A DNA stretch of 64,000 nucleotides from DASPKT01 sp035626475 (lineage in GTDB: Bacteria; Pseudomonadota; Alphaproteobacteria; Azospirillales; Azospirillaceae). The position numbers and the translations under genes are program-made. A model generated the notes under the pieces. It searched no databases. It was not told the origin of the DNA and saw only the letters and a list, made by a program, of their open reading frames with translations. The stretch is taken from the NCBI GenBank assembly GCA_035626475.1, contig DASPNP010000082.1:1-64000 (forward strand). Reading direction: 5' to 3'. Every line of letters begins with the position of its first letter. Position 1 is the first letter of the stretch. This document shows, in pieces, positions 24,652 through 33,577 of the stretch.

Positions 24652-25586
24652 CGACCCTCGCTCTGGCCCGCGGGCCTGATCGACACGGAAACCGGACAGT
24701 GGTCGCTCATGCTCTCTAGTTGCTCGGCTGACATCTCCAGCACGTCATGGCTGCCCGCGACGATCCGACCACCGAGATCGGCGCTCATGACGATGTGGTC
24801 GATGAATTCCGGATACTTCGGATTGCAGCTGCTGACCACCAACTCGCGCGCCTTCGAGATCTTGTTGGCGCTAGCGGCCGTCAACGCCTCCCATATCCGA
24901 TCACCAGGCAAGTCCAGGCGCCGATTGAAGTCGCCGGCAACAATGAAGGGGCGGCCCTGGTCCACCTGCTGTTCGACCCAGCGGGCGAGCACGTCCTGCT
25001 GCCGACGGCTGTCCTCGCAGGCTCCCATAGTTCGCGTGTTGCTGGAGGCGTCCTCCTTGGCGCTGAAGCAGCCGGACTTGAGGTGAACCGCCAACATCGT
25101 CACAGGCCCACCAGCGGTGTCGACGGTCACGACTGCACCGCGCCGCAGTGACCGGTTCCCGCACCCCTTCGCGGCCGGCTTATCGTCGAGCTCCACCAGG
25201 TCGGCTTCATGACGGAATGGAATGCCCTTGCGAATGGCGAAGCCCGGCCGCTGCACGTCCTCTTCGTCGGTCATGACGATCTCGTACTTGCCAGGGTCGA
25301 ACACCTTCGCGGCCATATCAGGCCCGTCCACCTCCTGGAAGGAGATGATGTCGGCATCGAGCTGGTCGGCAAGCGCTCGCATGCCAGCCACGTCCTGAGC
25401 CCGCTGAAAGCTGCCGTCCCGCATCTCACAGAGCTTGGCGCCGCCCTCCGGCAGGCAGGCGCAGCGCTCCGACAGCCATTCCATGTTCCAGGTCGCCAGC
25501 TTCAGCGTACCGGCCGGTCGCGGCGGTTCGGCGGGCGTGCAGGCGGCCAGCAGGCCGAGTGCCAGAATTGCAGTGAAGCGAAGCAT
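24648..25586 (-). CDS. Endonuclease/exonuclease/phosphatase-family lipoprotein (element 1 copy)
   Basis: 312 residues. Lipoprotein signal with LAAC lipobox (LALGLLAAC). The EEP (DNase I-like) fold is clear: KLATWNMEWLSE, ADIISFQEVDG (metal-binding Glu), LAVHLKSGC, FIVAGDFNRRLD, and SMSDHCPVSVSI (catalytic Asp-His). Substrate could be nucleic acid or a phosphoester in the periplasm. The same gene occurs at 63055-63990, with roughly three quarters of residues identical by eye, so one copy travels with element 1 and one is outside it. Coupled to the membrane protein downstream. Confidence 0.85.
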   Translation of the reverse strand: MLRFTAILALGLLAACTPAEPPRPAGTLKLATWNMEWLSERCACLPEGGAKLCEMRDGSFQRAQDVAGMRALADQLDADIISFQEVDGPDMAAKVFDPGKYEIVMTDEEDVQRPGFAIRKGIPFRHEADLVELDDKPAAKGCGNRSLRRGAVVTVDTAGGPVTMLAVHLKSGCFSAKEDASSNTRTMGACEDSRRQQDVLARWVEQQVDQGRPFIVAGDFNRRLDLPGDRIWEALTAASANKISKARELVVSSCNPKYPEFIDHIVMSADLGGRIVAGSHDVLEMSAEQLESMSDHCPVSVSIRPAGQSEGR

Positions 25587-25789
25587 GGAATCCGTCGATG
25601 GCGAGTGGCAGGCATACGACCCTAAGTCCGGCGGGTTGCCAGGAACAACGAGGATCTGCAGCTTGGCACCGAGAGCAGCGACCCATCGCCTCATGCGGCA
25701 CCCAAGGCACCCCTGCCTTCCCTGCAGAGCCGCCTTCGGGGCGCCGAGTAGTTGGTCGAGATCAGGGCACCCTCACGGCCTACACGGGA

Positions 25790-26176
25790 TCACCGATCGC
25801 CGGGTTCGAAGCCGCCGTCGAGGTGGAGAGCTTCATCCCCTACCAGTCCGCTGCGCGTGAGTAGGTAGGAGATCACGAAGGCCCGCAACGTTCCCGCCAT
25901 GCCCACCTGGCCGCTGCGCTGTACCGCCGCCCAGCCCACGATGTCGGCCGGTTCTATGCGCTCCGTGGCCGCGATCACCCATATCGCCCGCCACAGCGTT
26001 GGCTCACCACGGACGGACGTCCGCTTGCCCAAGACCATCACGTTCCGGGACTTGCTGGGCCTGCCAACATCTGTATCCGCCAGCGCTTTCCTGAGAGCGG
26101 CGCTTCCGCGTTCCTCAAGCCGTGCCCGGAGCGCTTCCCGCTCGGCCGACCCTGCTGTTCCCGCCAGTCGAGGCAT
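25790..26176 (-). CDS. Ribbon-helix-helix (RHH_4-like) protein in the quorum-sensing operon
   Basis: 128 residues from MPRLAGTAGSAEREALRARL. The segment SRNVMVLGKRTSVRGEPTLWRAIWVIAATERIEPADIVG, followed by TLRAFVISYLL, matches the RHH_4 pattern I recall ('KRSVTIxGxRTSVxLExxFWxALxxIAxxxG ... SALRxFVLxY'). It is probably DNA binding. The gene is the last of luxI-P450-RHH, 11 bp after the P450 stop, so it is expected to be made in response to the AHL signal and may act as a secondary regulator. Confidence 0.7.
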   Translation of the reverse strand: MPRLAGTAGSAEREALRARLEERGSAALRKALADTDVGRPSKSRNVMVLGKRTSVRGEPTLWRAIWVIAATERIEPADIVGWAAVQRSGQVGMAGTLRAFVISYLLTRSGLVGDEALHLDGGFEPGDR

Positions 26177-26187
26177 ATAGGCTCCAA

Positions 26188-27570
26188 TCAGCTCGCGGCC
26201 GCGGGGGCTTTGCACTCGCGCAGCACCAGCGGCACGCCCGGGGAGGGCTTCAGCATGATCATCGGCCGCGGACGCACGTCGGCACCAGACAGGAGCGAGA
26301 AGTCGAACCGGCGGAGGATCTCCGCCAGGACGACCGTCATCTCCGTCATGGAGAAGGCCTGGCCGATGCAAACGCGGGCGCCGGCGCCGAACGCGACATA
26401 GGCCCGCCGCGCGGCCTGCGGCGACTCGCCCGTCCAACGGTTAGGGTCGAACGCCTCCGGGTCGGGCCACCAGTCCGGGTTCCTATGAACCAGGTACGGC
26501 GCGCACATGAGCGACGTGCCGGCAGGAATGGCATGCCCGCCGATCTCGGTGTCTTCCAGCGCCACCCGCGAGATCGTCCACGCCGGCGGCATCCAGCGCA
26601 GGCTCTCGTCGATCACCGCCCGGATGAACGGCTGCTGGCGCACCGAGTTGGCCAGCGGCGCGTCGGGCCAAGTCGCGGCCTCGCTGCGCGCACGCCGGCG
26701 GTAGGCGGGATGGAGCGCCAGCGCCAGGAGCGCCCAGGCGAGCGAAGTGCCGGTCGTCTCGTGGCCGGAGATCAGCAAGGTCAGAACCTCGTCCCTGACC
26801 TGGTGGGCAGGCATCGGCTGGCCGTCCTCATCGCGGGCATCGAGCAGCATCTGGAGCAGGTCCTGCCGCGGCCGGCCCTCCCGCCGGCGGTCCACGATCC
26901 CGTTCACGATGCGGTCGAGGTCGGCAATGGACCGTGCCGTCCGCCGGTTCTCGGGAGTCGGGACCCAATTTGGAGGGTCCAGCGGCCGCCAAATCCGGCG
27001 TTCCGCATGCGCCAGGATCGTGTTGGCCGCCTCCGTGACCCTATCCTCGTCGGCGCCGATGTCGTCGCCGAACAGCGCCTCGACGACGATACGCTGCGTC
27101 AGCCGCATCAGATGGCGGAACGCGTCCAGCGGCTCCCCGCTGGCAGCGGCGGCCGACCACTCGTCCATCAGCCCGCGCGTGCGCCGGACCATGATGGCGA
27201 CCATCCCCTCAATCGCATCCTTGTGGAAGGCGGGCTGCATGAGGCGCCGCTGCCGCTTCCAGAGTTCGCCCTCGCTGGTGACCAGGCCGTAGCCGAGGAG
27301 CGGCCTGACCTTCTCGTAGAAGGTGCTCTTGCCGAACACAGGGTCCGTCAGCACGTACCGAACATGGTCGGGATGGGAGAGCAGGAGGACCCGCTCGCCC
27401 AGCATGGGGAGTTCCACCACGTTGCCCAGCCGGGCGGCGCGGGTGATGTAGCCGAGCGGGTCGGCTCCCATGCGCAGCATCTCCAGGGCGGCTACGCCGG
27501 CGATCCGGGGAATGCCCAACTCGCCGCGGCGCACCGGCGGCAGCGACAGGACTGCATCGAGGGCGGTCAT
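26188..27570 (-). CDS. Cytochrome P450
   Basis: 460 residues. All P450 landmarks are present: I-helix oxygen-binding LLISGHETTGTSLAWALLAL, K-helix ExxR in FIRAVIDESLRWMPP, the PERF-like segment FDPNRWTG, and heme loop FGAGARVCIGQAF with the Cys ligand. The overall style (SGHETTG, 'HRNPDWWPDPEAFDPNRW') is that of bacterial fatty-acid or terpene hydroxylases of the CYP102/CYP4-like clans. Its ATG overlaps the stop of luxI, so expression follows the quorum signal. It could modify an acyl chain or a secreted metabolite; the substrate is unknown and no ferredoxin gene is adjacent. Confidence 0.92.
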   Translation of the reverse strand: MTALDAVLSLPPVRRGELGIPRIAGVAALEMLRMGADPLGYITRAARLGNVVELPMLGERVLLLSHPDHVRYVLTDPVFGKSTFYEKVRPLLGYGLVTSEGELWKRQRRLMQPAFHKDAIEGMVAIMVRRTRGLMDEWSAAAASGEPLDAFRHLMRLTQRIVVEALFGDDIGADEDRVTEAANTILAHAERRIWRPLDPPNWVPTPENRRTARSIADLDRIVNGIVDRRREGRPRQDLLQMLLDARDEDGQPMPAHQVRDEVLTLLISGHETTGTSLAWALLALALHPAYRRRARSEAATWPDAPLANSVRQQPFIRAVIDESLRWMPPAWTISRVALEDTEIGGHAIPAGTSLMCAPYLVHRNPDWWPDPEAFDPNRWTGESPQAARRAYVAFGAGARVCIGQAFSMTEMTVVLAEILRRFDFSLLSGADVRPRPMIMLKPSPGVPLVLRECKAPAAAS

Positions 27571-28250
27571 GCGGCGGCCCTCCCGCGGACGGCCCATTCC
27601 ATGCCGATCAGCCGCTCGGCCTGGCTGTCCACGTCGGCATACCCCGCGACGGCCTCGGTCGCGCCGATCGCCACGGCTGGGCCGAACAGGTCCAGCCGCA
27701 CACCCGCACGCTCTAGTATTCTCTGGAAACGCGTGTCGGAGCAGGCGGCGAAGCGCTTGATGCCGGCGCGCCGGCCATGGCGGAACAATCCCCGCAGCAG
27801 CACGGCAGCGGCGGCCAGGGTGACTGCGCCGCCCCGTTCCATGGACAGAGCGAACCGCGAGATTTCCCAGGTGCTTGCCTCCGCCGGCGCCGGAGCGCCA
27901 TGGAGCAGGAAGGGAAAGAGGTCCGCCAGCATGTTAGGGCCGAGGGTCGGCAGAATGCGCCAGGTGCCCGCCACGAAGCCGTCATCCAGCAGGCAGAGGC
28001 CATACCAGGGCGGAAGGTCGTCATAGGCGTCCCGGTCCTCCTGGAACGCATCCGCAGCGATCCAGCCCAGGCGATGATGGAAGGCCTCGTAGCGGAGCCG
28101 GTGCATGCGCCTGATGGCGTCTTCGCCGAGGAGGGCGGTCAGCGCCTCCGGCCGGCCTGCGGCGAAGGTGGCGGTGATGCCGCCAACGCTGATGCGCTCC
28201 GTGTTGGCGGCCAGCGGCGAGCCGCCCGCCTCAATCCCCACCCTCTCCAT
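27567..28250 (-). CDS. luxI: Acyl-homoserine-lactone synthase (LuxI family)
   Basis: 227 residues. LuxI landmarks: MHRLRYEAFHHRLGW (conserved Arg, Phe, Trp), FQEDRDAYDDLPPWY (acidic site), GTWRILPTLGPNMLADLFPFLL, and STWEISRFAL. These residues bind SAM and acyl-ACP in the family. I chose the ATG at 28250 because GGGGAG lies six bases before it; an in-frame ATG at 28268 adds six residues. A lux-box-like dyad lies 62 bp upstream, and the cognate-type luxR gene follows on the same strand further upstream. The stop overlaps the P450 start codon. Confidence 0.92.
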   Translation of the reverse strand: MERVGIEAGGSPLAANTERISVGGITATFAAGRPEALTALLGEDAIRRMHRLRYEAFHHRLGWIAADAFQEDRDAYDDLPPWYGLCLLDDGFVAGTWRILPTLGPNMLADLFPFLLHGAPAPAEASTWEISRFALSMERGGAVTLAAAAVLLRGLFRHGRRAGIKRFAACSDTRFQRILERAGVRLDLFGPAVAIGATEAVAGYADVDSQAERLIGMEWAVRGRAAA

Positions 28251-28311
28251 CGCCTGCTCCCCAGCCAAGAAAACCGGCCGGGATTGAAGCCGAATACACG
28301 CACTTGCATGT

Positions 28312-28329
28312 CCTGACAGGGGCGGCAGG
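28312..28329 (-). promoter_or_regulatory. lux-box-like inverted repeat upstream of luxI
   Basis: Read on the minus strand, CCTG is followed by ten bases and then CAGG. This is the CTG-N10-CAG architecture of LuxR-family binding sites. It is centred about 70 bp before the luxI start and lies between luxR and luxI. Confidence 0.6.
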
Positions 28330-28380
28330 CCGGCTGCATACTAGAAGAAACAATCTTGCAGAGATGGGCGCTTTCCGACC

Positions 28381-29148
28381 CTAGATGCTGATGATGCCGA
28401 GCTGGACCGCGCGCACCACGGCCTGGATCCGGGTCTCCACCCCGAGCTTCGTGGCGGCGTTGCGCAGGTGGAAGCGAACCGTGCGCGGCGATAGCCGGAG
28501 GATGTCGCCGATCTCCTCGTTGTTCTTGCCATGCCCGGCCCAGATCAGGACCTGCTTCTCGCGCTCGGTGAGGTTGACCGCGCCGGCCCGCTGGAGGGCC
28601 TGGAGGTTCTTGCGCGCCGCCTCATGGAAATGGATGGCGAGCAGGTGCAGCAGCGGCCCATGGGCCGCAGCCAGCTTGGCGAACTCCCGGTCGCTCGCAT
28701 CGGTGGTGACGGAGATCAGGCCGAACTCGCCGTCGGGCGCATGCACCGGAATGGTGATGCCTTGCTTGAAGCCGATCGAATGCGCGTCGAGCATGACCTG
28801 GTGCCCGGGCGCGCTGCGATCCGCCGGCCGGAGCTGCCGCCAGTCGAGCGGCAGCAGCGAGCGCAACGATGCCTGGAAGATCGGGTCGACATCGTAGTAG
28901 CGGGACCGCTGGTAATGCTCGGTCCAGTTCCCCTGCCACATGGAGATGCAGTAGGGCTGGCCGATGAAGGTTGGGGCGCCGGCCGCCACCGTGCCAGGGA
29001 CGGTGCGAACGGCGGCATAGGTGAAGGTCTCGAAGCCAAGGTTCTCGATGGCCTTGCGGAATACCTTCAGGTAGTGCGCGTCGTCAGGGCGCTCGGACAG
29101 GAGTTCGTCGAGGAAGCCCAGCGCGAGCACCAAGGAACGCTCCGCCAT
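28381..29148 (-). CDS. luxR: LuxR-family quorum-sensing transcription regulator
   Basis: 255 residues. The N-terminal autoinducer-binding domain has the AHL-contact pattern WQGNWTEHYQRSRYYDVDPIF and LPLDWRQL (Trp, Tyr, Asp, Pro, Trp in the TraR/LasR order). The C-terminal GerE helix-turn-helix is NLTEREKQVLIWAGHGKNNEEIGDILRLSPRTVRFHLRNAATKLG. It should bind the AHL made by the adjacent LuxI and act on the lux-box-like site between the two genes. The 5' end and upstream region are duplicated, in decayed form, at 36769-37024. Confidence 0.93.
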   Translation of the reverse strand: MAERSLVLALGFLDELLSERPDDAHYLKVFRKAIENLGFETFTYAAVRTVPGTVAAGAPTFIGQPYCISMWQGNWTEHYQRSRYYDVDPIFQASLRSLLPLDWRQLRPADRSAPGHQVMLDAHSIGFKQGITIPVHAPDGEFGLISVTTDASDREFAKLAAAHGPLLHLLAIHFHEAARKNLQALQRAGAVNLTEREKQVLIWAGHGKNNEEIGDILRLSPRTVRFHLRNAATKLGVETRIQAVVRAVQLGIISI

Positions 29149-29243
29149 GTGACAGGACCTTCCGCTAGGAAAATGGCGCCGCCGATGACGATGGCACTAA
29201 AGTCTACAATGCGGCTGGCGGTTCACGCGGCGTTAATGCACGC
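28982..29243. repeat. luxR 5'-end direct repeat, intact copy
   Basis: About 260 bp covering the first ~55 luxR codons and ~95 bp upstream. It recurs in the same orientation at about 36769-37024 with scattered substitutions. The two copies bracket the graspetide region. Confidence 0.85.
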
Positions 29244-29611
29244 GGCCAGGCCGGAGACATCCTTTTGTATAGGCATCAAGGCGAAGGCAGCGATTCGTTT
29301 CCAACTGGGATTGGGTGCACTGCTGCGGATTCGTCGCCTGCTGCCGCGCCAAACTGGCTTTTTAGGACACCGTCAGCTGCAGGGTTCCCAGCAGGCCCAG
29401 TGAGCCAAGCGCACATTTCCGCCTTACGATACGTATCTCCGCTTATTAGAATGCTCTCTCAAGGCGATACCCACATTTCGAATGCGGATTTATAGGACAA
29501 TTTTCTAGTTGCAGCCCCGCAAAGGGTTGTCTACCGTCCGGCCCTGAGATCGTGTGGCGAGTAATTATTCCCGCCAAACAACCTGTTACCAGTACTGGGC
29601 TGTCGTGTCCC
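29149..29611. other. 463-bp region between luxR and the graspetide cluster
   Basis: Contains the luxR upstream duplication to 29243, then falls in GC content. A 10-bp palindrome, GATACGTATC (29428-29437), lies before the HlyD gene in an AT-rich stretch and could belong to the cluster promoter. No supported gene. Confidence 0.45.
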
Positions 29612-30856
29612 ATGCCGCCTTTGGCCTTCCGCAAAATCCCTGCACTGTCTGGGCAGACGCTACCCCGTCCTCTGGGGCTCAGGGGATTTGCTTGGTCGGC
29701 AGTAACGGCATTTCTGGTAGGGTCGGTTGCAGTGGCGGGGGGCTTTGCCACGGTGGCAAGCTATGCCCGCAAAGAGACGGCGGTAGGTTACGTCTCGCCT
29801 GTGGCAGGCGCCGTGCGGGTGACGGGGATCCGGCCTGGGGTCCTAACTCATCTTGCCGTGGCCAATGGTCAGCGTGTAGCTGCGGGTGACCCGTTGTTCA
29901 CGGTCGAAACTCGTCACGCGCTGGAAAGCGGCGGTACTTTGGATGCCGCCTTGCGTAGCGCACTTAATCAGCAAGCAGATTTGCTACGGGAGCAGATCGC
30001 CGCAGAGGAAGGACGAGCTGTCAGCGAGATTGCTCGACTTGGCTCCCGGCTTTCGGGATTGGAGGCCGAGCGGGCGTCGCTGGAGGTGCAGCGAGAGTTG
30101 CAGGCGGAGCGCGCGTCGGTGACCGGCGAGAGGCTGAAAGCCCTGACCGACCTCCGTGGCAAGGGCTTCGTCTCGGAAGCCGAATACAAGGCGCGGGAGG
30201 AGGCTTGGCTCGCCCAACGCCAGAACCTAGCGGCTCTTGAGCAGCGCATAACCGCTCTGGCGGCGGATATCTCCCAAACACGAATCCAGCAGGCTCAGCT
30301 TCCCGCCGACAGCGCCGACCGGATCGCCCGCCTGCGTGGCGCCCTTACAGAGTTGAGCCAGCGCGGAGCGGAGGTGTCGGCCCAAGGCGCCCAGCTAGTG
30401 CGTGCTCCCTTGAATGGACGCATAACCGCTCTGCAGGTCAGTCCTGGCCAGTACATCGACGCATTGAAGCCAGTGTTGACCCTGGTGCCCGAAGGCTCCG
30501 CGTTGAGAGCCGAGTTGTTCGTTGAAAGCCGCGCCATTGGCTTTGTCGAGCCTGGTCAGCGGGTGCGACTCAAGTATGACGCGTTCCCGTTCCAACGCTT
30601 TGGCGCTTATGGCGGTGTAGTGGCAGACGTGTCGGAAACAGTCCTGGCGCCAAATGAAATCATCGGACCAGTGCGCCCCGAAAGGCCCACTTATCGGGTC
30701 ACTGTAGCCCTAGACCGCGAAACAGTAGACGCCTTTGGAAAACAGGTACCACTACAGCCCGACATGACCGTAATGGCCGACATAATACTCGAGAATCGAA
30801 GCCTGATGGAATGGCTCCTGGAGCCCTTGTTTGCCCGCACCGGTCGCGGTTTGTAG
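29612..30856 (+). CDS. HlyD-family membrane fusion protein (bacteriocin-type export)
   Basis: 414 residues. A single TM helix (AWSAVTAFLVGSVAVAGGFATVASY) is followed by the periplasmic adaptor: GYVSPVAGAVRVTGIRPGVLTHLAVANGQRVAAGDPLF is the split lipoyl/barrel-sandwich part, then a long coiled-coil hairpin (LREQIAAEEGRAVSEIARLGSRLSGLEAERASLEVQREL...), then APLNGRITALQVSPGQYI closing the barrel. This is the CvaA/LcnD type that pairs with C39-peptidase ABC exporters, and such an exporter is at 33578. It heads the cluster, 12 bp before the ATP-grasp gene. An alternative GTG start is at 29552. Confidence 0.9.
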   Translation: MPPLAFRKIPALSGQTLPRPLGLRGFAWSAVTAFLVGSVAVAGGFATVASYARKETAVGYVSPVAGAVRVTGIRPGVLTHLAVANGQRVAAGDPLFTVETRHALESGGTLDAALRSALNQQADLLREQIAAEEGRAVSEIARLGSRLSGLEAERASLEVQRELQAERASVTGERLKALTDLRGKGFVSEAEYKAREEAWLAQRQNLAALEQRITALAADISQTRIQQAQLPADSADRIARLRGALTELSQRGAEVSAQGAQLVRAPLNGRITALQVSPGQYIDALKPVLTLVPEGSALRAELFVESRAIGFVEPGQRVRLKYDAFPFQRFGAYGGVVADVSETVLAPNEIIGPVRPERPTYRVTVALDRETVDAFGKQVPLQPDMTVMADIILENRSLMEWLLEPLFARTGRGL

Positions 30857-30868
30857 GAGATAGGTATA

Positions 30869-32026
30869 ATGCCAAAAATCATTATCCCATCATTCGCTGA
30901 CGATGAGCACGCCCTTATTATCGCAGCTGCGTTGGACATAAAGGGAGTCGATTGCGACATCTGGTACACGACGGATTACCCATCGATCCAATCTCAGTCA
31001 TTCACTATCTCCTCCGAAAAGGCGTGCGGTTTTGAGATTTCAGCGGAAAATCATACCGTACGCCTGAACGACTATGGGACTATTTGGTGGCGCCGCCATT
31101 CCCCTCCTAATTTTGGCCCGCTGATTGTTCCTGTAGAAGATGAGGATTTCATCACGCGGCAAGGGATTGCGCATCATACGACTGTTATGAAGTTCGTGTC
31201 ACATTACTGTCGCGGCAGCAAGATCTTCATAGCTAATGATCCAGTTGCTGCCAACACGTCCAACAGCAAATTCCTTCAGCTAACCGAAGCGCGCTCACTG
31301 GGATTTGCTCTGCCGGATACGCTCGCTTCGAATGATGCGAGCCGCGTCAAAGCATTCATTCGATCCAACGCCGCCAACGGAAAAGCAACCATCCGGAAGT
31401 CGTATGTTCCCGCTGTCTGGATTGAGAACGGCGCGAGCATCGCCAACTATACGTCTCTTATAAAAGAGAGCGATTTAGATTACTTTGAAGACACAATTCC
31501 ATATGCAGACATTTACCAAGCGCAAATCGACCGAGTCGCTGAGATTCGGGTGTTTATTTTCGGAAAAACTTTATTTGCCGTGAAAATTTCGCCTCGCAAC
31601 GACAACTTTCCTCACGCTGACTGGCGGAGAATAGCGGACGCGACAGGAGTTTACAGCGAGTATGAGCTTCCTGGCGCTGTATCCGAGAAATGCTTCCGCA
31701 TCATAGAGAGCCTTGGTCTTGTAACCGCCAGCATAGATCTCTGCTTGGACAATGACGGAGCATTCGTATTTCTTGAACTAAATGAGTCGGGCCAGTTTCT
31801 ATGGCTATGCGACCGTTTGCCAGATATTCCACTTATTGACGCGTTCTCGGAGTTCCTGTGTTCGCAGGATAAGGATTATGTCTGGCCGCGGAGGAGAGCT
31901 GAACTGGATCTCAGTTCGGTTGAATCTTCCGACGAATACAAGAGGAGGAAATCAGAGTGTCAAGTGCACCTGGGAGCCTCCATCCTAGATGTTCGATATC
32001 CAAAAGAAGAAAGGAGCACCACATGA
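30869..32026 (+). CDS. ATP-grasp ligase, graspetide (MvdC/MvdD-like) type
   Basis: 385 residues. Features of the RiPP ATP-grasp ligases that form side-chain esters or amides are seen: the early GTIWWRRH motif, GKATIRKSYVPAVWI in the ATP-binding subdomain, YQAQIDRVAEIRVFIFGKTLFAVKI, and the metal-binding end VFLELNESGQFLWL. A tail of about 50 residues follows the grasp fold. Its stop overlaps the ATG of the precursor peptide gene (ATGA), a very tight link between enzyme and substrate. GC content is low compared with the chromosome. Confidence 0.85.
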   Translation: MPKIIIPSFADDEHALIIAAALDIKGVDCDIWYTTDYPSIQSQSFTISSEKACGFEISAENHTVRLNDYGTIWWRRHSPPNFGPLIVPVEDEDFITRQGIAHHTTVMKFVSHYCRGSKIFIANDPVAANTSNSKFLQLTEARSLGFALPDTLASNDASRVKAFIRSNAANGKATIRKSYVPAVWIENGASIANYTSLIKESDLDYFEDTIPYADIYQAQIDRVAEIRVFIFGKTLFAVKISPRNDNFPHADWRRIADATGVYSEYELPGAVSEKCFRIIESLGLVTASIDLCLDNDGAFVFLELNESGQFLWLCDRLPDIPLIDAFSEFLCSQDKDYVWPRRRAELDLSSVESSDEYKRRKSECQVHLGASILDVRYPKEERSTT

Positions 32027-32208
32027 TTGCCAAGACCTATAAGGCGCGGATGCCGGCACGGACGACCGCCACCGAGCTCACCGTGGATGACTTGGCGCAG
32101 GTCGCCGGCGGCTGCCGCACCACGACCTACGACAGCGATCCCCATGGTGCGGGGAAGTCGGACACCGCGCAGTGTGACGTGTCGCTGCCGACGAACGACC
32201 ACAACTAA
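32023..32208 (+). CDS. Double-glycine leader precursor peptide, putative graspetide
   Basis: 61 residues. The leader (MIAKTYKARMPARTTATELTVDDLAQVAGG) ends in a canonical double-glycine site with the ELxxxxLxxVAGG pattern. The 31-residue core starts at Cys and is rich in Thr/Ser (TTT, SD, SL, T) and Asp (DSD, SD, CD, ND), the donors and acceptors that ATP-grasp ligases join as ester or amide macrocycles. Two Cys could form a disulfide or thioether. AAGGAG precedes the ATG. The ligase upstream and the C39 exporter downstream complete the set. I do not recognise the core as a named graspetide group. Confidence 0.82.
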   Translation: MIAKTYKARMPARTTATELTVDDLAQVAGGCRTTTYDSDPHGAGKSDTAQCDVSLPTNDHN

Positions 32209-32290
32209 CCAGTTCTGATGTGCACGGCGATGAGAGCAGGTACCGGCTTTCTTCGCCGTGCATTTTCTAGTCTACGCAAGGAAATACTGT

Positions 32291-33550
32291 ATGCGGCATC
32301 TCTGTATATTGTTACTATGTGTTTCTATATATCCAAATCAAAGTTCTGCAGATTATGCGCCGTTGTCACAAGTGTTGGCGCAGCGGGAGAGGTTCCGGTC
32401 TGTTGAAGGCAATCCGGAGGAAGACAAGCGTTCGAGTGTGCTGCGGCAACGACTGGCTGCTTTTGAGGCTATCGTCGGGAACTACGAGCATGCGCTCGAG
32501 ATATTTGAAGGGCCTAGAAACGGGCCCATAAAGTTTTCAGTCCCAGAACTTGATGGCACTTTTGCGGTGAAACCAGCCGACTTGGTTATCGCCGACCTGG
32601 CAAAAGGAAATGATCTATTATCCATAAATGAAGCGCACCATGTTGCAGCACATCGATCATTGCTGCTGTCTCTTCTTGAGAGATTATACAGCGCGGGATA
32701 TCGGCATTTGGCTCTGGAAGGCTTGAACCCTTCAGACTCAGATATCCATGTGCGGGGTTTTGCCGAAGTCGGCAAAAGTGGCGCGTATCTGAACGAACCA
32801 ACTTACGGTGAGATCGTCCGGCGTGGGCTGGAGTTGGGCTTTCAACTGATCGCTTATGACAACCCGCCATCCTGCGAACGCCCACCTGAAGAGCAGAACG
32901 AGTGCGCCAACGACCGTCAACGGTGGCAGGCGGCGTCAGTCGAGCGGCAGGTGAGAGCAAGCCGGATTGATGGCAAGATTGTTCTACTGGTTGGATACAG
33001 CCACGGCGCCTTGACGCAGCGAGGTGGATTTACACCCATGGCAAGTATTCTTGCCGTCAACATGGGGCTTCGGCACCTCAGCGTCGATCAGACTACGTTC
33101 GGCCCGTTTAGTCAGAAGTACGGAACCGAAACGCCAACTGAAACTTTGGCGCGTCGACTGGCAGTAACGGGACCTTTCGTGCTCACAAATGCCGAAGTCG
33201 TGCCGTTCGTGCCGGCGCCCTTGCATGGCCTCCATTCAATTGTCGTGTTCTGGCCGAATAGGTCGCTGGAGGACGGCCGCCCCGCCTGGCTTGTGGCAGG
33301 CTTGCGGAGAAAGCGGGTAATAGCAGACATTAGCGCCTGCGAGAAGCGTAGGCCGATGCTGGTCCAAGCGATACCTGCTAAAGAGCCAGAGACTGCAGTG
33401 CCGGTTGATCAGGTGCTCATGGAAGATCTGCACAACCCTGGCCCTCTCTACCTACGCAGCGGCAGATACCGCATCGTCTGTCGCACCCAGAATAGCCCTG
33501 CGGCGTCAGCTGGCGAGATCGAGGTGCTGGAGAGCAGCCTTGGTCAGTGA
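32291..33550 (+). CDS. Secreted EreA/ChaN-like protein in the graspetide cluster
   Basis: 419 residues. A signal peptide (MRHLCILLLCVSIYPNQSSA) sends it to the envelope. The core LLSINEAHHVAAHRSLLLSLLERLYSAGYRHLALEGLNPSD resembles the erythromycin-esterase/ChaN/Tiki fold, where the Glu-His residues form the active or metal site; KIVLLVGYSHGAL is a second conserved-looking segment. It lies between the precursor and the exporter. It could be an immunity protein, a processing hydrolase, or a modifier of the peptide after export. AAGGA lies before the chosen ATG. Confidence 0.65.
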   Translation: MRHLCILLLCVSIYPNQSSADYAPLSQVLAQRERFRSVEGNPEEDKRSSVLRQRLAAFEAIVGNYEHALEIFEGPRNGPIKFSVPELDGTFAVKPADLVIADLAKGNDLLSINEAHHVAAHRSLLLSLLERLYSAGYRHLALEGLNPSDSDIHVRGFAEVGKSGAYLNEPTYGEIVRRGLELGFQLIAYDNPPSCERPPEEQNECANDRQRWQAASVERQVRASRIDGKIVLLVGYSHGALTQRGGFTPMASILAVNMGLRHLSVDQTTFGPFSQKYGTETPTETLARRLAVTGPFVLTNAEVVPFVPAPLHGLHSIVVFWPNRSLEDGRPAWLVAGLRRKRVIADISACEKRRPMLVQAIPAKEPETAVPVDQVLMEDLHNPGPLYLRSGRYRIVCRTQNSPAASAGEIEVLESSLGQ

Positions 33551-33577
33551 TTTGCCTGTCACTCACGGTGTTCGGCC

